Positions 7,576 to 14,964 of a stretch of 44,048 nt of DNA are shown here, piece after piece. The stretch covers positions 1 to 44,048 of the forward strand of contig CAZTXD010000011.1 in the NCBI GenBank assembly GCA_964617995.1, written 5' to 3'. A program made the position numbers and the translations under genes. A model generated the notes under the pieces. It saw only the letters and a list, made by a program, of their open reading frames with translations. It did no database searches and was not told where the DNA came from. This stretch comes from CAZTXD01 sp964617995. GTDB lineage: Bacteria; Actinomycetota; Acidimicrobiia; Spongiisociales; ZC4RG35. Each line of letters opens with the position of its first letter. The first letter of the stretch is position 1.

Positions 7576-8616
7576 TCAGGGCTGCTCGGACGTGATCGCC
7601 ATGCGGGGACCCTGTTGGGAGAGACGGCCGGCGAGGCTCTCCCCCGATCGCAGGGGAAAGTGACAGGCGACCCGGTGACCGCTCGACAGCTCCTCGAGTG
7701 GCGGCGCCTCCCGGCTGCACACCTCGGCGGCGATCGGACATCTGGTCCGGAACCGACATCCGGAGGGCGGCGCGGCCGGTGAGGGGAGGTCACCGGTGAG
7801 GACGATCCGCTCCCGTGTGCTCTCGACCTGGGGATCGGCCACCGGAACCGCCGAGAGGAGGGTGTGGGTGTATGGATGAGCCGGCTGCTCGTAAACGGCT
7901 CGGGCAGGCCCTGATTCCACCGTCCGCCCCAGGTACATCACCATCACCCGGTCAGAGATGTGGCGAACCACAGACAGATCGTGGGCGATGAAGATGTAGG
8001 CAGGGCCCATCCGCTCCTGGAGGTCCTCCAGGAGGTTGAGCACCTGAGATTGGATCGAGACGTCGAGCGCCGACACCGGCTCGTCCAGGATCACGAGGGC
8101 GGGGTCGAGCGCCAGGGCCCGGGCGATGCCCACCCGCTGCCTCTGCCCGCCCGAGAACTCGTGGGGATAGCGGTTCCCGTGCTCCGGTGCCAGGCCGACC
8201 GCCTCCATCAGCTCGTCGGCCCGCTGGCGTGCCCGGCGCAGAGCCCGACCATGGACGACCAGTGGCTCGGCCACCGTGTCGCGTACGGGAATGCGAGGAT
8301 TCAGGGAGGCAAAGGGATCCTGAAAGACGATCTGCAGTGAACGCCGCAGATCTCGCATCCTCTCGTCCGATGCCGCCGTGACATCCTCGCCCCGGAACAT
8401 GATCCTTCCTCCGGTCGGCTCGATGAGGCGCAGGATGCTCCGCCCCAGGGTGGTCTTGCCACATCCCGACTCGCCCACCACGCCGAGTGTCTCTCCCTCC
8501 CCCACGGCCAGGTCGATGCCGTCCACCGCATAGACGGTGCCCACCCGTCGGCGAAGCAGGCCGGCCCGGATGGGAAAATGGGTCTCGAGCGCGACGACTT
8601 CGAGTAGGTCGCCCAT
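7576..8616 (-). CDS. Peptide/oligopeptide ABC transporter ATP-binding protein (OppF/DppF type)
   Basis: The 346-residue product is the second ATPase of an Opp/Dpp-type importer. It shows Walker A GESGCGKTT, Q-loop QIVFQDPFASLNP, signature FSGGQRQRVGIARALA, Walker B LVILDEPVSALD and the C-terminal oligopeptide-transporter extension with a cysteine pair (GCRFRTRCPIAAEVC). The start at 8616 is the ATG nearest the conserved N-terminus, five bases after the stop of the upstream ATPase gene, so the two are coupled. Together with the three genes before it and the divergent lipoprotein gene it makes a complete system. Substrates of this family include peptides, nickel, sugars and opines, and the sequence does not discriminate between them. 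Confidence 0.95.
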   Translation of the reverse strand: MGDLLEVVALETHFPIRAGLLRRRVGTVYAVDGIDLAVGEGETLGVVGESGCGKTTLGRSILRLIEPTGGRIMFRGEDVTAASDERMRDLRRSLQIVFQDPFASLNPRIPVRDTVAEPLVVHGRALRRARQRADELMEAVGLAPEHGNRYPHEFSGGQRQRVGIARALALDPALVILDEPVSALDVSIQSQVLNLLEDLQERMGPAYIFIAHDLSVVRHISDRVMVMYLGRTVESGPARAVYEQPAHPYTHTLLSAVPVADPQVESTRERIVLTGDLPSPAAPPSGCRFRTRCPIAAEVCSREAPPLEELSSGHRVACHFPLRSGESLAGRLSQQGPRMAITSEQP

Positions 8617-8621
8617 GGAAG

Positions 8622-9680
8622 CTACCTGTCGGCCGCGGCTACATCGGCGCGTACCGCGTCGAGGTGATGGCATCGATTCAGGTGGCCCGGGCCCACACGC
8701 TCGACGGCGGGCAGCTCGATCCGGCAGCGGTCCGTCGCATACCCGCATCGGGGATGGAAGGGACAGCCCTCCGGACGAAGGATCGCCGAGGGTGGAGCAC
8801 CCGGTATTGAGAAGAGGGGGGTGCCACCGTCTCTGTCGAGACGAGGGAGAGAACGCAGCAACCCCAGGGTGTAGGGGTTCGCACCCTCGGCGAAAATAGA
8901 CTTGGTGGGGCCGGTCTCGAGGATCCGGCCCCCATACATGACCTGTATCCGATCGGCGGTGCCGGCCACCAGTCCCAGGTCGTGGGTGATCAGGATGAGA
9001 GCGGAGCCGACTTCCCGCTGAACGGCCCGCATCACCTCCATGACCTGGGCCTGGATGGTGACATCCAGTGCCGTGGTCGGCTCGTCGGCGATCACCAGCT
9101 GGGGACGGTTGGCCATGGCGATGGCGATCACGGCCCGCTGCCGCATCCCACCCGAGAACTCGTGGGGGTATTGGTCGACTCGGCGGTGGGGCTCGGGGAT
9201 GCCCACCAGGTCGAGCATGTCGATCGCCTCGCGTCTGGCCTCGGCCCTGGTCAGGTCCTGGTGTTGCCTGAGCATCTCGACGAGCTGGTCACCCACCGTG
9301 AACACCGGGTTCAGGGCGGTCATCGGGTCCTGGAATATCATGGCGAGGTCACGACCCCGGCGACGCCTCATCTCCTTGGGACGCAGGTCGAGCAGCTCGG
9401 TCCCCGCGAATCTGATCGAGCCCGCCACGACCGCCCGTTTGGGGAGAAGGCCCATGACAGCCAGTCCCGTCACCGATTTGCCGGACCCGGACTCCCCCAC
9501 CACACCCAGGACCTCGCCCGGGCTCACCTCGAATGTGACGTCGTCGACGGCGTGGACATCACCCTCGCCGGTGGGGATGGTCACGGTGAGGTCTGTCACC
9601 TCCAACAGGGGACCGCGGGGAGCCTCCCGCTCCCCGACCGACGTCGTCAGGCTGCCCCGATCGGGCACCACGTAGCTCAT
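8622..9680 (-). CDS. Peptide/oligopeptide ABC transporter ATP-binding protein (OppD/DppD type)
   Basis: The 352-residue product is the first ATPase of the importer. Motifs in order are Walker A GESGSGKS, Q-loop AMIFQDPMTALNP, signature FSGGMRQRAVIAIAMA, Walker B LVIADEPTTALD, switch histidine in LILITHDLGLVA and the C-terminal extension CPFHPRCGYATDRC. Its ATG overlaps the stop of the upstream permease gene in an ATGA, a classic translational coupling. It works as a heterodimer with the OppF-type ATPase at the cytoplasmic face of the two permeases. The roughly 25 residues before the conserved LLEVTDLTV could be trimmed if a later start is used, but the coupled ATG is the simplest choice. Confidence 0.95.
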   Translation of the reverse strand: MSYVVPDRGSLTTSVGEREAPRGPLLEVTDLTVTIPTGEGDVHAVDDVTFEVSPGEVLGVVGESGSGKSVTGLAVMGLLPKRAVVAGSIRFAGTELLDLRPKEMRRRRGRDLAMIFQDPMTALNPVFTVGDQLVEMLRQHQDLTRAEARREAIDMLDLVGIPEPHRRVDQYPHEFSGGMRQRAVIAIAMANRPQLVIADEPTTALDVTIQAQVMEVMRAVQREVGSALILITHDLGLVAGTADRIQVMYGGRILETGPTKSIFAEGANPYTLGLLRSLPRLDRDGGTPLFSIPGAPPSAILRPEGCPFHPRCGYATDRCRIELPAVERVGPGHLNRCHHLDAVRADVAAADR

Positions 9681-10603
9681 GGCCGGGCACCGGCGGGGTC
9701 GAGGGCGTCACGGAGACCGTCGCCTATGAAATTCACACACAGGGTGATCAGGACTGCCGCTCCTCCCGGGAACAGGATCCGCGAGGGGACCGTGTCGATG
9801 GCTCCCTTCGCCTCGTTGATCAGGTTTCCCAGTGTGGGGATGGGAAATTGGACACCCAGCCCGAGGAAGGAGACGGTGGACTCCAGGATGATCGCAGTCC
9901 CGACCAGCAGCGTCGTCTCCACCACGATCGGACCGACGGCGTTGGGCAAGATGTGGCGGAACATGATCCGCCCCGACCGGGCGCCGGCCGCCCGGGCCGC
10001 CTGGACGAAGTCGGCCTCCCGGAACGACATGAACAGCCCGCGGACGACGCGGGCGATCCGCACCCACAGCAAACCCGAGAGGATCACGGCCAGAGCCCAC
10101 GGCCCCGACCCCCACCGCAGTGCCAGGACCAGGAGTATGGCCAGCGCCGGAATGACCAGGACCATGTTGATGAGCTGGGACACGGCTCCATCCACCCAGC
10201 CCCCGAAGTAGCCGGCGAGTGCTCCCAGGGTGGTTCCGATCCCCGTCGAGAGGACGGCGACGAGAAAGGCGATCCTGATGGAGAATCTGCCTCCGAGGAA
10301 GGTTCTGACCATCAGGTCGCGACCGATCTGATCGGTGCCGAAGGGGTGGGCCCACGACGGGCCCTGACGAAGATCGGGGGTCAGCTCGTCGAACCCGTAC
10401 GGAGAGAGAGCGGGAACCACCCAGAACGAGGCCAGGAGGAGAGTGAGCACCACCGTAGCCGCCATGGCTACCCGGTGATGACGGAACCGGTCCCATACTT
10501 GCCGGCCGAAGCTGCGCGCCACGGGAGATCCCGACACCTCGAGGCGAGCGTCCCCGCTCCGGGTCTCCGTTCCCCATGCCGATGAAGTGGGGACGTCAGT
10601 CAT
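9677..10603 (-). CDS. Peptide/oligopeptide ABC transporter permease (OppC/DppC type)
   Basis: The 308-residue product has the OppC layout: a cytoplasmic N-terminus, one transmembrane helix (VAMAATVVLTLLLASFWVV), a periplasmic-side segment with HPFGTDQIGRDLMVR, then five helices with the EAA loop ARAAGARSGRIMFRHILPN that docks onto the ATPases. HPFGTDxxGRD is a highly reliable OppC/DppC signature. I started it at the ATG at 10603, which overlaps the end of the upstream permease by eight bases; a longer frame exists but adds an unlike N-terminus. It pairs with the OppB-type permease in the inner membrane. Confidence 0.95.
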   Translation of the reverse strand: MTDVPTSSAWGTETRSGDARLEVSGSPVARSFGRQVWDRFRHHRVAMAATVVLTLLLASFWVVPALSPYGFDELTPDLRQGPSWAHPFGTDQIGRDLMVRTFLGGRFSIRIAFLVAVLSTGIGTTLGALAGYFGGWVDGAVSQLINMVLVIPALAILLVLALRWGSGPWALAVILSGLLWVRIARVVRGLFMSFREADFVQAARAAGARSGRIMFRHILPNAVGPIVVETTLLVGTAIILESTVSFLGLGVQFPIPTLGNLINEAKGAIDTVPSRILFPGGAAVLITLCVNFIGDGLRDALDPAGARP

Positions 10604-11555
10604 AGCGGACCCGCGGGTCGAGCACTCCGTAGAGGAGGTCTGCCACCAGGTTGAAACCGATGGCAAGCACCGCGATCAGCATCACGATCGCCATCACCAG
10701 GTCGAGGTCCTGCGCGGTGAGGGAGCTGACGAGCAGCTGTCCCAGGCCCGGCCAGGCGAAGATCGTCTCGGTGACGACGGAACCTCCCAGCAGCGCCGAG
10801 AAGTCCAGCGCCCACAGCGTGACTATGGGGATCATGGCGTTGCGGAGGGCATGGCCGAAGATGACCTTCCCCTCTGATATCCCTTTCGATCGAGCCATGC
10901 GGATGTAGTCGGTGTTGATCACCTCGAGCATCGATGCCCGGCCGAACCGGCTTTCGGTGGCCACCAGCACGAGAGCGAGAGTGGCGATCGGCAGTACGGC
11001 CGAGGCCAGGTAGTCGCCCGGCGAGTCCAGGTGCATTCCGGTCACGTAGAAGGGTTTGGTGCCGGTCAGGTCCTGCCACCACACGCCGAAGGCGACCTGG
11101 AGTAGCAGGCCGAAGAAGAAGGTCGGCATCGAGATCCCCAGGAACGAGCCTCCGGTCACCAGATAGTCGCTCAGCGAGTACTGGCGAACCGCGGATATGA
11201 CCGAGAGCACCACTGCGGCGATGGCGATGAGCACGAAGGCGGGGATCGCCAGCAGCGCCGTGTTCCAGGCTCGTTCGACGAGGATCGGGCCCACCGGACG
11301 CTCACCCAACGACGACGACACGCCCAGATCTCCCTGGACGGCTCCCATGACCCAATTCACGAACCGAAGCGGTATCGGCTTGTCGAGGTCGTACAGCTCG
11401 ATGATCCGGTCGTAGGCGGCCTGGTCGCAATTGGCGCAGGTGGCCAGCCTGGCCAGGGGATCGTTGGCGACCGAGACCAGGACATACACGATGAAGGTGG
11501 CCACCAACAGGACGGGAACGGTGGCAGCGATTCGCCTCACCGCATAGGTGAGCAT
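10596..11555 (-). CDS. Peptide/oligopeptide ABC transporter permease (OppB/DppB type)
   Basis: The 319-residue permease begins with the OppB signature (LTYAVRRIAATVPVLLVATFIVYVL, split as a signal-anchor helix). It has the typical extracytoplasmic loop with two cysteines (TCANCDQ), then five more helices and an EAA loop near TDYIRMARSKGISEGKVIF. It is the first gene of the minus-strand operon, followed by permease, ATPase and ATPase genes with overlaps of four or eight bases or a five-base gap. The start is divergent from the substrate-binding lipoprotein gene across a 130-base regulatory region, so both units are probably controlled together. Confidence 0.95.
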   Translation of the reverse strand: MLTYAVRRIAATVPVLLVATFIVYVLVSVANDPLARLATCANCDQAAYDRIIELYDLDKPIPLRFVNWVMGAVQGDLGVSSSLGERPVGPILVERAWNTALLAIPAFVLIAIAAVVLSVISAVRQYSLSDYLVTGGSFLGISMPTFFFGLLLQVAFGVWWQDLTGTKPFYVTGMHLDSPGDYLASAVLPIATLALVLVATESRFGRASMLEVINTDYIRMARSKGISEGKVIFGHALRNAMIPIVTLWALDFSALLGGSVVTETIFAWPGLGQLLVSSLTAQDLDLVMAIVMLIAVLAIGFNLVADLLYGVLDPRVRYD

Positions 11556-11613
11556 TGATCATCCGGGGACATCACCCCTCTATGCCCCCGGCGCGCCTGC
11601 CCATTTCACATGA

Positions 11614-11638
11614 CATGCCACCTATGCAACCCGGCATG
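11614..11638. promoter_or_regulatory. Inverted repeat in the divergent permease/binding-protein promoter region
   Basis: CATGCC at 11614-11619 and GGCATG at 11633-11638 form a perfect 6-bp inverted repeat with a 13-base spacer, midway between the divergent starts. It could be an operator for a dimeric repressor controlling both halves of the transporter. No regulator gene is adjacent, and short arms like these can occur by chance. Confidence 0.3.
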
Positions 11639-11685
11639 AACGCGCAAGGGGCCAACCGGTCCCGGCAGATCCAAGGAGACAACCG

Positions 11686-13587
11686 ATGAAAAAGACAACG
11701 CTCGTCCTCACGGCGGCACTGATGCTGCTGATCGCGGCGTGCGGTTCGGCAGATGACGCCGTCGACACGACCGAACCCGATCCCTCAGCCGGCCCCACCA
11801 GCACAGCCGCGACCCCGGAGGACACAACCACCCCGACGGCGTCCCCGGGAGGCCCCTATTGCGACGGCAGTGAAGGTGAGTTGATCTGGGCTCACGAACA
11901 GGAGCCGCCCGACCTCCATCTGAACGACCCGAACAACAACCTGTCGATCACCAGCTACGTCTGGCAATCAATGTGGGAGGATCTCTACGGCGTCAGCGTC
12001 GATATCGCGTTCTACCCCGAGCTGCTGGCGGAGGAAGCGGAGGTCAGCGAGAACGAGGACGGTTCCGTCACCATCGGCCATCGCCTGCGACCGGACCTGA
12101 CCTGGTCGGACGGTGAACCGCTCACCTCCGCCGACGTTCGCTTCACTTACGACGTGATCATGGAGGGCTACGATCCCGACACGGGTGGCGGCACCTACCT
12201 GATCACCTCCCGTCAGGGCTACGACCAGATCACCGACTTCACGGTCATCTCCGACACGGAGTTCGAGATCACCTACTCGCCATTCTTCGCCGGCTGGAAG
12301 TCCCTGTTCACCAACGTCTTCCCGGCCCATGGCTTCGGCGAAGGAGCCGGCGCGGCCGAGGTGAACGAAATGCAGCGCACCTGGACGGGAGCCGACGGCG
12401 AACCTCTCCCCTCGTCGGGCCCCATGATCTTCGACGACTGGAACCAGGGAGTGTCGATGCACCTGGTCCGCAACGACAACTACCACGGTTCGGTGAGCCC
12501 GGACGCCCAGAATCCGGGAGTGGCATGCGTGAGCGGAGTCCGGATCAACTGGGTGACGGACACGGACGCTCAAGTGAACGCCCTCAAGGCAGGGGAAGCT
12601 CACATGGTCTTCACCCAGCCCCAGCTCGCGTTCGAGGAGATCAACAGCGATGAGAACTTCACCGTGGCCGCCACCCCCGGCCCGATCTACGAGCATTGGG
12701 GCCTCAATGTGCTCAACGTTCACCTCGCCAGGCCCGAGGTGAGAGAGGCGCTGGCGTTCGCTATCGACAAGCGGCAGGTGGTCGAGACGCTGTACAGCCC
12801 GATCCTCGGCGATGTGGTCGACCCGGCGGGTTTGGGAAACACCGTGTGGATGGCCAACCAACCTGCATACGAGGATCATCAATCGCCCAAGGGGTACGGA
12901 GTCGGTGACGTCGATGCCGCCCGCGCCGCGCTCGAATCGGCCGGCTACGCGAAAGGCGGCGACGGGATCTACGAGCACCCCGAGGACGGACGGCTGACCC
13001 TCAGGGTGGGCACCACGGGTGGCAATGCGCTCCGGGAACTCCAGCAACAGATAATCCAGGCGCAGATGAGGGACGCCGGAATCGAGATCACGATCGACAA
13101 CGTCCCCGGCTCCGACTACTTCAGCACCAGGGCCTTCTCGGTGGAGAACCTCCTGTCATCGGCATCGGGAGGCGAGCTGGGTGATCCTGGCCTCGTCGAC
13201 ATCATGCAGTTCGCCTGGGTCGGCGGGCCCTGGCCGGGTGCTCAACTCTCGGCGTACCTGTCGGGCGGGGTGGTTGAGGATGGCGACGGAAATCCGCTCC
13301 CGGCGACCAACAACCCCTACGGCTTCCGGAGTGATGCCTTCGACGATCGGGCGGTGGAGTGCAACGCCACCGTCGACGATGGCGAACGGGCCGAGTGCTA
13401 CAACGAGTTGGACCGGTACGTCACAACGCTAGACCTCGATCCCGATCAGGGACTGTTCATGCTCCCGCTGACGCAGAAACCCGACTTCTTCACCTATAGC
13501 AACCGCCTGCTGGCCAAGGGGGCGATCGCTCCCGACGCCAACACGGCTGGCCCACTGGCGAACGTGGTCGACTACGTCCTCCGCTGA
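11686..13587 (+). CDS. ABC transporter substrate-binding lipoprotein, family 5 (DppA/OppA type)
   Basis: The 633-residue product has a lipoprotein signal (MKKTTLVLTAALMLLIAAC) with cysteine 19 as the lipidated residue. A Thr/Ser/Pro-rich linker of about 35 residues typical of actinobacterial surface lipoproteins follows. The mature SBP_bac_5 domain includes LRPDLTWSDGEPLTSADVRFTYD, the family hallmark (here read in two parts), and AFAIDKRQVVETLY near residue 360. Its ATG follows AAGGAG by seven bases. It delivers substrate to the permease/ATPase operon encoded divergently. At 633 residues it is longer than DppA (about 535), with extra linker sequence and a longer C-terminal lobe. Two cysteines near the C-terminus (VECNATVDDGERAECYNE) may form a disulfide. 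Substrate unknown. Confidence 0.95.
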   Translation: MKKTTLVLTAALMLLIAACGSADDAVDTTEPDPSAGPTSTAATPEDTTTPTASPGGPYCDGSEGELIWAHEQEPPDLHLNDPNNNLSITSYVWQSMWEDLYGVSVDIAFYPELLAEEAEVSENEDGSVTIGHRLRPDLTWSDGEPLTSADVRFTYDVIMEGYDPDTGGGTYLITSRQGYDQITDFTVISDTEFEITYSPFFAGWKSLFTNVFPAHGFGEGAGAAEVNEMQRTWTGADGEPLPSSGPMIFDDWNQGVSMHLVRNDNYHGSVSPDAQNPGVACVSGVRINWVTDTDAQVNALKAGEAHMVFTQPQLAFEEINSDENFTVAATPGPIYEHWGLNVLNVHLARPEVREALAFAIDKRQVVETLYSPILGDVVDPAGLGNTVWMANQPAYEDHQSPKGYGVGDVDAARAALESAGYAKGGDGIYEHPEDGRLTLRVGTTGGNALRELQQQIIQAQMRDAGIEITIDNVPGSDYFSTRAFSVENLLSSASGGELGDPGLVDIMQFAWVGGPWPGAQLSAYLSGGVVEDGDGNPLPATNNPYGFRSDAFDDRAVECNATVDDGERAECYNELDRYVTTLDLDPDQGLFMLPLTQKPDFFTYSNRLLAKGAIAPDANTAGPLANVVDYVLR

Positions 13588-13603
13588 CCCGAGGCCGACG
13601 AAT

Positions 13604-13637
13604 GGCGACATCCCGCCTCGCGCGGCGGGATGTCGCC
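13604..13637 (+). terminator. Perfect 14-bp hairpin after the binding-protein gene
   Basis: GGCGACATCCCGCC (13604-13617) pairs perfectly with 13624-13637 across a six-base loop (TCGCGC), 17 bases after the stop codon; T13603 and A13638 extend it to 15 bp. No T-tract follows, as is usual for hairpin terminators in high-GC actinobacteria. It separates the transporter gene from the sigma factor gene. Confidence 0.75.
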
Positions 13638-13683
13638 ACCCGCCAACGCGGAAACGAGCGACATGCTCGCGAAGCTCGTCGCA

Positions 13684-13689
13684 TAGAGT
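13684..13689 (+). promoter_or_regulatory. -10 box (TAGAGT) for the sigma factor gene
   Basis: TAGAGT ends seven bases before the GTG at 13697, the leaderless spacing seen elsewhere in this window. This favours 13697 over the GTG at 13694 as the start of the sigma gene. Confidence 0.55.
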
Positions 13690-13696
13690 CAGTGTG

Positions 13697-14290
13697 GTGG
13701 ACCGCAGCGATGCTCAGCTGCTGAATGCGGCGGCGCAAGGGGATGCCCAGGCATTCTCCGTCTTCTTTCGGCGGCACGTCGACTCGGTGACCCGCTATGC
13801 GTTCCGCAGATGCGCCACTCCCGAGGACGTCTCCGACCTCGTCGGAGAGTGCTTCCTGATCGCCCTGCAGGCCGCGGGAAGGTATCGCCCCGAGACCGAC
13901 ACGGCTCTTCCCTGGCTGTTCGGGATCTCGCGGCGTCTCGTCGCCAAACAGAGGCGACGCCTCGCCAGCCGCAGCCGCCTCCTCGCCAAGACATCCAACG
14001 TGTTCCCCCGATTCACCGAAGGGGAGGAGGACGCGGTAGCGGCTGCCATCGACGCTGCTCGCCAGGCACCGCTGCTGGAAGCGGCGATATCACGTCTCTC
14101 CCCCTCGGAAAGGGATGTGCTGGAGCTGGTTGCTTACGATGGGCTCACACCCACCGAGGCGGCGTTCGCGCTCGGCATCACCGCCAACGCCGCCAGGCTG
14201 AGGCTCTCCCGGGCCCGCAAGACGGTTCGCGAGGCGCTGGAGACCGACCCGGCGGTGTCCCTCGATCCGGAGGCGACCTATGCCACCTGA
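13697..14290 (+). CDS. RNA polymerase sigma factor, ECF-like (sigma-70 regions 2 and 4)
   Basis: The 197-residue product contains region 2 (residues about 20-85: FSVFFRRHVDSVTRYAFRRC, then PEDVSDLVGECFLIALQAAGRY) and region 4 (about 130-185: ISRLSPSERDVLELVAYDGLTPTEAAFALGI, then TANAARLRLSRARKTVREAL). There is no region 3, as expected for an ECF sigma. The region 2.2-like segment reads EDVSDLVGECFLIAL instead of the usual D-D-Q-T-F consensus, so it sits outside the best-known groups. Starts at 13694 and 13697 are both GTG; the promoter spacing favours 13697. It overlaps a downstream membrane-protein gene by 11 bases, which is where an anti-sigma factor would normally be. Targets are unknown. 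Confidence 0.9.
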   Translation: MDRSDAQLLNAAAQGDAQAFSVFFRRHVDSVTRYAFRRCATPEDVSDLVGECFLIALQAAGRYRPETDTALPWLFGISRRLVAKQRRRLASRSRLLAKTSNVFPRFTEGEEDAVAAAIDAARQAPLLEAAISRLSPSERDVLELVAYDGLTPTEAAFALGITANAARLRLSRARKTVREALETDPAVSLDPEATYAT

Positions 14291-14783
14291 GATGAGAACG
14301 CCTCCACCGGTAGACCTCTCCTCCTGGGTGGATCGGGTCGACCGCCGTCTCGGGCGGGAGGTGACTCCCCGGGGGCGCCTGCGTGGTTCCCTTCCGGGTG
14401 TCTCCGACAAGATCATGCGGGTTGTCCGCAGCCTGGCCCGGCCGGTCGCCCACGGCTCCGTCAGCGTGGTGGCCGCCATCGTGGTAGTGGCGACGGTGGC
14501 CCCTCCCTTGGCTGAGGACGTCACACCGGCGGTCTCCGAGATCGCCGGGCAAGAAGCGGAGATCATCGAACTGGAGCCCGCCACCGTCAGTTTCCCCCGA
14601 CCCGCCCGACCTCCCCTGCATCGTCTCCTCGTTCCGGAGGACGCGGCCGCCGCCGTCGAAGCTCATGACATCCAAACCGCCCGCGAGGAATTAACGGGTA
14701 CGCCGCACGGTGATGATCGTGCGGTCCCCACGCCCGACGGCGGAGGGCCGGCGAGGGCCGCCCTCCGCCCGACGGTGAGATGA
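14280..14783 (+). CDS. Hypothetical single-pass membrane protein coupled to the sigma factor
   Basis: The ATG at 14280 lies within the end of the sigma factor gene (11-base overlap), so it is probably cotranslated. The 167-residue product has a charged N-terminal region of about 55 residues, one clear membrane helix (VSVVAAIVVVATVAPPL) near residues 60-78, and a proline/alanine-rich exterior tail. This is the layout of an anti-sigma factor or sigma accessory protein, but I see no zinc-binding ZAS motif (H-x3-C-x2-C), so I do not call it one. The last codons lie in a 10-bp GC hairpin and in a 29-bp direct repeat that supplies the stop codon, so the natural C-terminus may have been altered by repeat insertion. 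Family not recognised. Confidence 0.6.
   Translation: MPPEMRTPPPVDLSSWVDRVDRRLGREVTPRGRLRGSLPGVSDKIMRVVRSLARPVAHGSVSVVAAIVVVATVAPPLAEDVTPAVSEIAGQEAEIIELEPATVSFPRPARPPLHRLLVPEDAAAAVEAHDIQTAREELTGTPHGDDRAVPTPDGGGPARAALRPTVR
14739..14769 (+). terminator. Strong GC hairpin inside the 3' end of the membrane-protein gene
   Basis: GGCGGAGGGC at 14739-14748 pairs perfectly with GCCCTCCGCC at 14760-14769 (11-base loop). It overlaps the last codons of the preceding gene, which is unusual for a terminator and may reflect insertion of repeat sequence. Confidence 0.35.
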
Positions 14784-14785
14784 AA
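14757..14785 (+). repeat. 29-bp perfect direct repeat, copy 1
   Basis: This segment is identical to 14875-14903. It contains the stop codon of the upstream gene. The two copies bracket the palindromic element at 14789-14869. Confidence 0.85.
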
Positions 14786-14788
14786 GGG

Positions 14789-14869
14789 TTCTTTGGACGG
14801 TGGCGAACGGTATCCGTTCCTGCAGAACCAAAGTAGCTGGGAACCGTTCCTCCCCAACCAAAGAAGGCG
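14789..14869 (+). repeat. Dispersed palindromic element, copy A (most complete)
   Basis: The element runs TTCTTTGG - ACGGTGGCG - AACGGTATCCGTT (perfect palindrome, 14806-14818) - CTGCAGAACCAAAGTAGCT - GGAACCGTTCC (palindrome, 14840-14850) - TCCCCAACCAAAGAAGGCG. CCAAAGAA at its right is the inverted partner of TTCTTTGG at its left. The left part recurs at 37111, the right 33 bp recur identically at 19427, and nearly the whole element recurs inverted at 43949. It is non-coding and lies between convergent genes. Confidence 0.85.
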
Positions 14870-14874
14870 CCTCT

Positions 14875-14903
14875 GCCGCCCTCCGCCCGACGGTGAGATG
14901 AAA
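14875..14903 (+). repeat. 29-bp perfect direct repeat, copy 2
   Basis: Identical to 14757-14785. The two copies flank the palindromic element like an oversized target duplication, or are the product of a local duplication. Confidence 0.85.
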
Positions 14904-14910
14904 CGTCGAG

Positions 14911-14949
14911 CCCAGGGTCGTACCAGTCCACCTCGACCCTGGGGTCTTT
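14911..14949. terminator. Bidirectional hairpin terminator between convergent genes
   Basis: CCCAGGGTCG (14911-14920) pairs perfectly with CGACCCTGGG (14934-14943), followed on the plus strand by GTCTTT. It lies between the plus-strand sigma operon and the minus-strand nurA end, so it could stop transcripts from both sides. Confidence 0.65.
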
Positions 14950-14964
14950 CACCGTGGTCTGTGG

